Source: Acidobacteriota bacterium (GTDB taxonomy: Bacteria > Acidobacteriota > Terriglobia > Acidiferrales > UBA7541). From it: a stretch of DNA of 32,923 nt. Each line of letters opens with the position of its first letter. Position 1 is the first letter of the stretch. Positions 27,943-32,923 of this stretch are shown here, piece after piece. The translations under genes were made by a program, and so were the position numbers. A model generated the notes under the pieces. It ran no database searches and was not told the DNA's origin. It was given only the letters and a program-made list of their open reading frames with translations. The stretch is from contig JAKASX010000038.1 in the NCBI GenBank assembly GCA_021818865.1, positions 1 to 32,923 of the forward strand. The letters run 5' to 3'.

Positions 27943-28332
27943 TCATCGCGGCGCAATCGCCTCGACTTCGATTTCCACCAGCATGTCGGGAGAAACGAGT
28001 CCGCTCACCTCGACCATCGTGGATGCCGGCCGGATCTTCCCGAAAAATTCGCCATGCGCCCGGCCAACCGCCTCCCACTCGCGAATATCCCGCACGAAAA
28101 CGCGCGTTCGCACCACGTCTTTCAACCCAGCGCCGGCTTTCTTCAGCGCCCGCTCGATATTTCGCAGCGTTTGCACCGTCTGCGCCCGCGCGTCGCCCAC
28201 CCCGACAATTTTTCCGTTCTCATCGGTCGCCGTCGTTCCCGAAACCCAAATCTGCCTGCCCACCCGCACCGCTCGCGAATAACCGACAAGCGGCTCCCAC
28301 GGCGTTCCACTCGCGATATTTTTCCTTTTCAC
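27943..28332 (-). CDS. ridA: RidA family enamine/imine deaminase
   Basis: Likely hydrolyses reactive 2-aminoacrylate and related enamines formed by PLP enzymes, protecting the cell from cofactor damage. From GTG 28332 (AGGAGG 4 bases upstream) it has 129 residues, the usual size. The family core is seen: [40 protein letters not shown], then [11 protein letters not shown] with the substrate-carboxylate Arg, and the ending [11 protein letters not shown] with the conserved Glu. A nearby PLP-dependent cystathionine beta-synthase fits the need for such an enzyme, though the two are on opposite strands. Same direction as the YciI gene. Confidence 0.9.
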   Translation of the reverse strand: MKRKNIASGTPWEPLVGYSRAVRVGRQIWVSGTTATDENGKIVGVGDARAQTVQTLRNIERALKKAGAGLKDVVRTRVFVRDIREWEAVGRAHGEFFGKIRPASTMVEVSGLVSPDMLVEIEVEAIAPR

Positions 28333-28411
28333 CCTTCCTCCTCGAAGGTTGGCTGTACCAACCCGTGCAGACGGGCCAATCGAGAGCGCAACCGCCCGTT
28401 CCTGATTCTTC

Positions 28412-28870
28412 CTAAGTCGGAAACTGGGGCTGGCCATCCTTCCACTGGCCTCCCGCTTGATTCACCGCCCGCTCCACCGTGGCCGCATTCAGCTGGATCG
28501 ACACACCGGAGCACTCTCGGAAGCGCACCGTGCAGCGCCTCCAGAAGCCAACCTTCGCCTCAGCAATCGAAACTTCAGGCCAAGGCACACGAAGTTCCGG
28601 ATGCCCGGGAAAGCTGAATGGCCAAGTGCGCAGATAGAGATACTGGCGGTCGGCGCCGACTCGCAATTTAAACTTCGAATGGAACGGAAGGGCGCCCCGG
28701 ATGTACGCCCGGGAAACCATCCAGTCGGCAGGGTCGAAAGGGCCGTCGTTGTGATAACTACTGGCCAGGCGTCGCCAGCCCGAAATACTCGCCATGAGCC
28801 AGCACATTGGAAAATACAAAATCACTACAACAATCATCATCAGAACGTAATGCGGGAAGTGTGAGGTCAC
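28412..28870 (-). CDS. Membrane-anchored hypothetical protein (152 aa)
   Basis: I do not recognise the family. An N-terminal hydrophobic segment (about residues 8-29, [20 protein letters not shown]) is probably a membrane anchor. The rest is soluble and beta-rich, with [38 protein letters not shown] and a C-terminal helix. The pattern of a strand-rich domain with Trp and Pro-rich turns resembles small PH-like domain proteins, but that is a guess. The start at GTG 28870 lacks a clear ribosome binding site. It is upstream of ridA by 79 bases, same direction. Confidence 0.6.
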   Translation of the reverse strand: MTSHFPHYVLMMIVVVILYFPMCWLMASISGWRRLASSYHNDGPFDPADWMVSRAYIRGALPFHSKFKLRVGADRQYLYLRTWPFSFPGHPELRVPWPEVSIAEAKVGFWRRCTVRFRECSGVSIQLNAATVERAVNQAGGQWKDGQPQFPT

Positions 28871-29024
28871 TCGCGGCCACCCCCCTGAGTTCTATCGCGA
28901 AATTGTAGCCGAATTTCGCACGTCCGGCGCAGGAAACTGCCTCCGGGGAATCTCCGCCTTGTCAGCCGCGCGCGAACCCCGTAAGCTGAACCTCATTCCG
29001 AGTTTCGCGAGCGAGGCACCCGAG

Positions 29025-30413
29025 ATGCGCTGCAACAACATCCTCGAAGCCATCGGCCAAACGCCGCTGATCCGGCTCAACCGCCTGACGCGCGGCTTCG
29101 AGTCCTCCGTCTGGGTCAAGGCCGATTACCTCAACCCCGGCGGCTCGGTGAAGGACCGCATCGGCATCACCATGATCGACGAAGCCGAGCGCACGGGCCT
29201 GCTCAAGCCCGGCGGCACGATCATCGAAGGCACTTCGGGCAACACCGGCATGGGCCTCGCGCTTGTCGCCGCCGTTCGCGGCTACAAAGCCGTTTTCACC
29301 ATCACCGACAAGCAATCCAAGGAAAAAATCGACTTGCTGAAAGCGATGGGAGCCGAAGTGATCGTTTGCCCCACCGCCGTCGAGCCCGAGGATCCGCGCA
29401 GCTACTATTCCGTGGCGAAGAAACTCGCCAGCGAAATTCCCAATTCCTGCTACCCGAATCAGTACGCAAACCGGATGAATCCCGAGGCCCACTACCGTTC
29501 GACCGGCCCGGAAATCTGGCAGGATTCCGAAGGCCGCATCACGCATTTCGTCTGCGGCATGGGCACCGGCGGCACCATCAGCGGCGTCGGCCGCTATCTG
29601 AAGGAAAAAAATCAGGATGTGAAAGTGGTCGGCGTGGATCCGATCGGCTCGCTCTATTACGAATATTTCAAGACGGGCAAGGTGGGGAAAGCGCAAACCT
29701 ACGTCGTCGAAGGCATCGGCGAGGATTTTTTCCCCTCCACCATGGATTTCCGCTATCTCGACGACGTTCTGCAAGTCACCGATCGTGAAAGCTTCGTCTG
29801 GACGCGCCGGCTCGCCAAGGAAGAGGGCATTTTCAGCGGAGGCTCGGGCGGAGCCTGCGTGCTGGGCGCGCTGCGCGTCGCGGAATCGCTGCCGGAAAAC
29901 GGCTTCGTCGTCGCGTTTTTGCCCGATAACGGCATGCGTTACCTGAGCAAGATTTACAACGACGAATGGATGCGCGATCACAACTACACGGAATCGGAAG
30001 TCGCGCTCACCGTGGACGACGTTCTCCGCGCCAAGCGCCGCACCGCTCGCCATACGGAACTCGTCGTCGCGCGTCCCTACCAGACCGTTTTCCACGCGCT
30101 GCACACGATGCAGACGCACGATATTTCCCAGCTCCCCGTTTTCGAGGACGACGCGCTGATTGGCACGATTCACGAAGACCAGATTCTCAGCATGGCGCTG
30201 CAAGGCAAGGACTTGCGCAAGCTGGTGATCCGCGAAGTGATGGGTTTGCCGATGCCCGTCGTCGCGCACGACGCTCCGGTCGATCGCTTGACGCATCTGC
30301 TCAGCCACGAAGGCCCCGCTGTTCTGGTGGACTTGGGCAACAAGCATCACGAAATCCTGACGAAATACGATCTGATGAACACGATCGCGGAACTCGTCGA
30401 GCAGATTCGCTGA
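29025..30413 (+). CDS. cbs: Cystathionine beta-synthase with C-terminal CBS domain pair
   Basis: PLP enzyme that joins serine and homocysteine to cystathionine (or a close cysteine-synthase relative). From ATG 29025 there are 463 residues: MRCNNILEAIGQTPLIRLNR at the start, the PLP lysine Lys43 in GGSVKDRIG, the substrate loop TSGNTGMG (70-77) and the phosphate-binding GTGGTISG. The fold-type II catalytic core runs to about residue 320. A CBS pair covers about residues 345-460 (ISQLPVFEDDALIGTIHEDQ, then PAVLVDLGNKHHEILTKYDL), which usually senses an adenosyl ligand. An upstream TTG (28959) in frame is possible but the added residues look nonconserved. No heme-binding N-terminus is present, as in most bacterial forms. 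Confidence 0.92.
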   Translation: MRCNNILEAIGQTPLIRLNRLTRGFESSVWVKADYLNPGGSVKDRIGITMIDEAERTGLLKPGGTIIEGTSGNTGMGLALVAAVRGYKAVFTITDKQSKEKIDLLKAMGAEVIVCPTAVEPEDPRSYYSVAKKLASEIPNSCYPNQYANRMNPEAHYRSTGPEIWQDSEGRITHFVCGMGTGGTISGVGRYLKEKNQDVKVVGVDPIGSLYYEYFKTGKVGKAQTYVVEGIGEDFFPSTMDFRYLDDVLQVTDRESFVWTRRLAKEEGIFSGGSGGACVLGALRVAESLPENGFVVAFLPDNGMRYLSKIYNDEWMRDHNYTESEVALTVDDVLRAKRRTARHTELVVARPYQTVFHALHTMQTHDISQLPVFEDDALIGTIHEDQILSMALQGKDLRKLVIREVMGLPMPVVAHDAPVDRLTHLLSHEGPAVLVDLGNKHHEILTKYDLMNTIAELVEQIR

Positions 30414-30716
30414 GACCGCCGCCGTCCCCCATCCCCCTTTTGCCTGCCGCTGGGCTTCCAGGAGGTCAGCGGGAAAATCCCCCACCCCGCGCGTAAAGCC
30501 ACACCAAAGCCCAAAACGGTCCTTCCCGGCGATTGATAACAGACGGCTTAGCTGCATGGCCGACCTCTGCCGTTTTGGTCGCCGGAATGCACGTCCAAGG
30601 GCAAGGATTGAAGCCGAAACGGTTGCCATCGGTCGAGGCGCCGGCTCAAAATTAGCTCCCTACCGTACTTCAAAACTTTTTGTGCCGAGCGCCCGTCCGG
30701 GAGGGGAAACACGCCT
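30414..30716 (+). other. Intergenic leader of the sortase operon with alternative stems
   Basis: No gene is seen. A 6-bp hairpin (CCGCTG 30447-30452 / CAGCGG 30467-30472) follows cbs. Further on, CCGTTTTGG (30570-30578) can pair perfectly with CCAAAACGG (30511-30519) or, with one G-U pair, with CCGAAACGG (30614-30622). The ribosome binding site GGGAGGGG is at about 30699. No promoter of good quality is seen. Confidence 0.4.
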
Positions 30717-31472
30717 TTGCCCCCGCACATCCTACGCGCACTGGAACGGGTGACTTTCGTCGCCGGATTGGCGCTGCTGATCTTTTACGCTGTCGCGCGC
30801 CTCGATGGATACCTGGCTTCGCGCGCAGCCATCGAGCGCTTCGAAGCCGTCGCGGCACAATCCGCTTCCGAGTTCCCCGCTGAGCTTGCGAAGCCTGCGG
30901 CCGAGGCCCAATCGTCAAGGCAGCTCGCCGAACCCAGCAAGGTGAATTTTTCCGCGTGGGCCGCCTCGCGCGTGCGCGCCTATCGCCGAAGCCTCGCGCG
31001 CGACGCCGGAACCCCGATCGCGATTCTGCGCATCCCGAGACTTCATCTGGCCGCGCCCGTTTTCAATAGCACGGATGCGCTCGCGCTCAATCGCGGCGTG
31101 GGCCGGATCGCCGGCACGGCAATGCCGGGCGCGTCGGGCAATCTCGGGATCGCCGGCCATCGCGATGGCTTCTTCCGGGGTCTCAAGGACCTTTCTCCAG
31201 GCGATGCGATCGAAATCGAGGCCAGACGCGGCACGGACACTTACATCGTCAGGAAAATCCTGATCGTCAGCCCTCGCGACGTTTCCGTGCTCGCTCCGAG
31301 CCAGGCGCCCGCACTCACGCTCGTCACCTGTTATCCGTTCTACTTTATCGGCAACGCGCCGAGACGCTACGTCGTCGAAGCTTCGCTTCGCGCCGTGGCG
31401 CCCAACCCCCCAAGCGGCCAGCGACCCGCTCCAATCCGATTGGGCGCTGTCCAAGGAGAAGCAAGAAAATGA
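30717..31472 (+). CDS. Sortase (class D-like cysteine transpeptidase)
   Basis: Predicted membrane-bound transpeptidase that cleaves a sorting signal and joins the protein to an amine acceptor. The chain has 251 residues from TTG 30717. A membrane anchor lies at about residues 10-29, a Glu/Ala-rich stalk follows, then the sortase barrel from about residue 98 (PIAILRIPRLHLAAPVF). The catalytic triad is visible: His148 in GIAGHRDGFF, Cys205 in LTLVTCYPFYF, and Arg217 in APRRYVV. The TLVTC and PFYFIG pattern is that of class D-like sortases found also in diderms. Its stop codon overlaps the next gene start (ATGA), a strong sign that the next product is its substrate. Acceptor unknown. Confidence 0.92.
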   Translation: MPPHILRALERVTFVAGLALLIFYAVARLDGYLASRAAIERFEAVAAQSASEFPAELAKPAAEAQSSRQLAEPSKVNFSAWAASRVRAYRRSLARDAGTPIAILRIPRLHLAAPVFNSTDALALNRGVGRIAGTAMPGASGNLGIAGHRDGFFRGLKDLSPGDAIEIEARRGTDTYIVRKILIVSPRDVSVLAPSQAPALTLVTCYPFYFIGNAPRRYVVEASLRAVAPNPPSGQRPAPIRLGAVQGEARK

Positions 31473-32248
31473 AACGAATGTCGAAGCGTTGGACCCATCT
31501 GCTCGGGCTCTTCGCGTTTGCCGCCGCAGCCGTGTTTCTTGTCGGCAGCGCGAACGCTCAGCAGAAAACCGTTCAAGAACGGCCGGCCGGACCGCATGAG
31601 GTCCAGGTCGAGCTGATTCACAGCACGGTGGTCGCCGTGGACGGCAACCACCTCGTCGCCCGCCTGGAAAACGGCAAGCTCGAAGCCATTCTGGTTCCCG
31701 AAGACTTCCGTTTCCACGAGGATGGACAAGTGCTTTCCGTACATGAACTCCAGCCGGGTATGGTGCTCACCGAAACCATCACCACCACCGTGAAACCCGT
31801 GATTGTCCGCACCGTGGAAATCACCGAGGGCACCGTCTGGCACGCGGGCGGCAATACGCTGATCATCCGCGACCACTTCAACAAGATGCAGACGTATCAC
31901 GTCCCCGCATGGGCCACCGTCGAACTCGAAGGGGAAAGAGTGAACGTCAACCAATTGAGGCACGGACAGCACGTCACCGCGACCATCATCACCGAAGAAC
32001 CGGTCACGTATGCGGAGCGGGAGTCCAGAACGACCGTCCGCCGTCCCGCTAAGCCCCCGGTGACCGCCGCGGTGGAAAAAGCCCCGGTAAAATCCACGGT
32101 GGAAGAGCAAGCCACTGAAGAACAACCCGCCGAAGAACCGCAGCAGGAGCTGCCAAAAACGGCCAGCCCACTCCCGTTGGCCGGCGGCCTCGGCGCTCTT
32201 CTGCTCTTGGTTTCCCTCGGCTTGAAGACGGTACGCAAGTTTGCCTGA
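31469..32248 (+). CDS. LPKTA-anchored surface protein, probable sortase substrate
   Basis: Exported 259-residue protein. Signal peptide residues 1-30 (core LLGLFAFAAAAVFLVG, cleavage after SANA). Residues about 46-180 are beta-rich and form two similar units of about 65 residues (46-112 and 116-180), each starting VE and holding a GN/GGN turn then a HEL or NQL region near its end. A Pro/Glu/Lys-rich linker follows (about 185-226). The end is a classic sorting signal: LPKTA (228-232), membrane span (234-251), basic tail (KTVRKFA). The fifth motif residue is Ala instead of Gly. Its ATG overlaps the sortase stop, so both are made together. Function of the beta units is unknown. Confidence 0.88.
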   Translation: MKRMSKRWTHLLGLFAFAAAAVFLVGSANAQQKTVQERPAGPHEVQVELIHSTVVAVDGNHLVARLENGKLEAILVPEDFRFHEDGQVLSVHELQPGMVLTETITTTVKPVIVRTVEITEGTVWHAGGNTLIIRDHFNKMQTYHVPAWATVELEGERVNVNQLRHGQHVTATIITEEPVTYAERESRTTVRRPAKPPVTAAVEKAPVKSTVEEQATEEQPAEEPQQELPKTASPLPLAGGLGALLLLVSLGLKTVRKFA

Positions 32249-32264
32249 ACGCCGCGAGAGGCGC

Positions 32265-32307
32265 GGGTTCGGAGGAACATTCACACCTCCGGCAATCCTC
32301 CGAACCC
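32265..32307. terminator. Long perfect hairpin between convergent genes
   Basis: GGGTTCGGAGGA (32265-32276) and TCCTCCGAACCC (32296-32307) pair over 12 bp, with 3 more pairs after one mismatch; the loop is 19 bases. No T-run follows on either strand, so it may be a weak or Rho-aided terminator for the sortase operon, or mRNA-end protection. Confidence 0.55.
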
Positions 32308-32378
32308 TCGCCGGTTTCGACAAGAATTTCCTCAGGCAACCGGCCGCTCCACCATCCCGGCCGTGTTATCGGCTGCGG

Positions 32379-32923
32379 CTATTCGTTCTTTCGCGCAACG
32401 ATGCGTAAACGTCGGTAGTCCAGATGCCAGGCGCCGTCGTGAAAGAGTTCTTTGCGCACGCGCTGCTCCACGATGAAAAACAGTTCGTCGCGCTTGGCTG
32501 CGGAAAGCCCGCGGCAAAACGCCTCGCCGAACATCCGAAACCAGTTCTGCATTCCTGCCGGTCCATCTTCGAGTTTCGTCGGGCGATCGAACAGCACCGC
32601 GTAGAGCACCTCGAGCCCCTGCGTCTCGAGCAGAGACGCGTATTCGCCGAGCGTCGGGAAATACCACGGATGGAATCCCGGATCGAGCGGCGCGCCGATT
32701 GCTTTGCGGCCCTGAAGCAGTCCCGCCACCAGCTTTTCGATGTTTCCCTGCCCGCCCATTTCGGCCACGAATCGCCCTCCGTCGCGCAACGCTTCCGCCA
32801 CCGATTGCGCCACGCTCTCCGGATCGGGAATCCAGTGCAGAGCCGCATTCGAAAACACCGCGTCGAAGGCTTGCTCGAAAGGCAGCGCGCGACCGTCCCC
32901 CGCAACGAATTCGAGCGCCGGAT
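32379..32923 (-). CDS. SAM-dependent methyltransferase, 5' end outside window
   Basis: Class I methyltransferase close to the trans-aconitate methyltransferase group. About 181 C-terminal residues are visible; the N-terminal SAM-binding glycine motif lies beyond the right edge. The visible part starts PALEFVAGDGRALPFEQ, runs through FDAVFSNAALHWIPDPESV (motif II-like, with the N-A-A-L-H-W-I signature of the group), and continues with ALRDGGRFVAEMGGQGNI and FPTLGEYASLLETQGLEVLY. It ends LDYRRLRIVARKNE. The true substrate cannot be told from this part. Confidence 0.88.
   Translation of the reverse strand, partial: PALEFVAGDGRALPFEQAFDAVFSNAALHWIPDPESVAQSVAEALRDGGRFVAEMGGQGNIEKLVAGLLQGRKAIGAPLDPGFHPWYFPTLGEYASLLETQGLEVLYAVLFDRPTKLEDGPAGMQNWFRMFGEAFCRGLSAAKRDELFFIVEQRVRKELFHDGAWHLDYRRLRIVARKNE

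Noticed and set aside
28962-30629. 555-residue minus-strand frame opposite cbs
   Set aside because: Shadow; the plus strand encodes a complete PLP enzyme with a CBS-domain pair.
30414-30716. Cyclic di-GMP (GEMM) riboswitch before the sortase
   Set aside because: Some G/C-rich elements and a GGGCAA phrase are present, but the conserved core and tetraloop pattern could not be matched.

Overview
The window is GC-rich, densely coded bacterial chromosome and reads best as an acidobacterium (Acidobacteriota, probably class Terriglobia). This assignment is inferred from gene content and protein style. The signs are an extra four-knuckle cysteine cluster inside RpoB, several small secreted or cytoplasmic proteins of the kind common in that phylum, a GH78 rhamnosidase, a sortase paired with an LPKTA protein in what should be a diderm, and heptanucleotide repeats between genes. 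No phage, transposase, CRISPR array or plasmid function is visible.

Layout. 1-1849 (-): a nearly complete GH15 glucoamylase/trehalase-type enzyme. 1984-3734 (+): gatC and gatA, overlapping by ATGA. 3957-5280 (+): a small helix-turn-helix-like protein and a secreted protein of unknown function. 5420-5818 (-): a conserved 132-residue protein. 6001-18915 (-): the information-processing block. In transcription order this is a promoter, tRNA-Thr(UGU), tRNA-Tyr, tRNA-Thr(GGU), tRNA-Gly, rpmG, tRNA-Trp, secE, nusG, rplK, rplA, rplJ, rplL, a hairpin with a T-run (possible attenuator), rpoB, rpoC and a strong intrinsic terminator. The tuf gene usual in this neighbourhood is missing. 19104-20159 (-): an M23 murein hydrolase under a near-consensus sigma-70 promoter. 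20469-24310 (+): a secreted GH78 alpha-L-rhamnosidase and thiL. 24351-26663 (-): a class A penicillin-binding protein. 26733-28870: a GNAT acetyltransferase, a YciI-like protein, RidA and a small membrane protein, with a 300-base patch of three kinds of extragenic repeat. 29025-30413 (+): cystathionine beta-synthase with a CBS-domain tail. 30717-32248 (+): a sortase and its overlapping, probable dedicated substrate. 32379-end (-): the C-terminal part of a SAM methyltransferase.

How the parts work together. The central block is the housekeeping transcription/translation operon, where tRNA, ribosomal protein, NusG, SecE and RNA polymerase genes are co-directional and closely spaced. Around it lie envelope genes (M23 hydrolase, class A PBP, sortase plus substrate) and carbohydrate genes (GH15, GH78). 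The most unusual item is the translationally coupled sortase/LPKTA pair, whose leader can fold in two mutually exclusive ways. Next come the zinc-ribbon-like insertion in RpoB and the repeat-rich spacer at 27664-27935.
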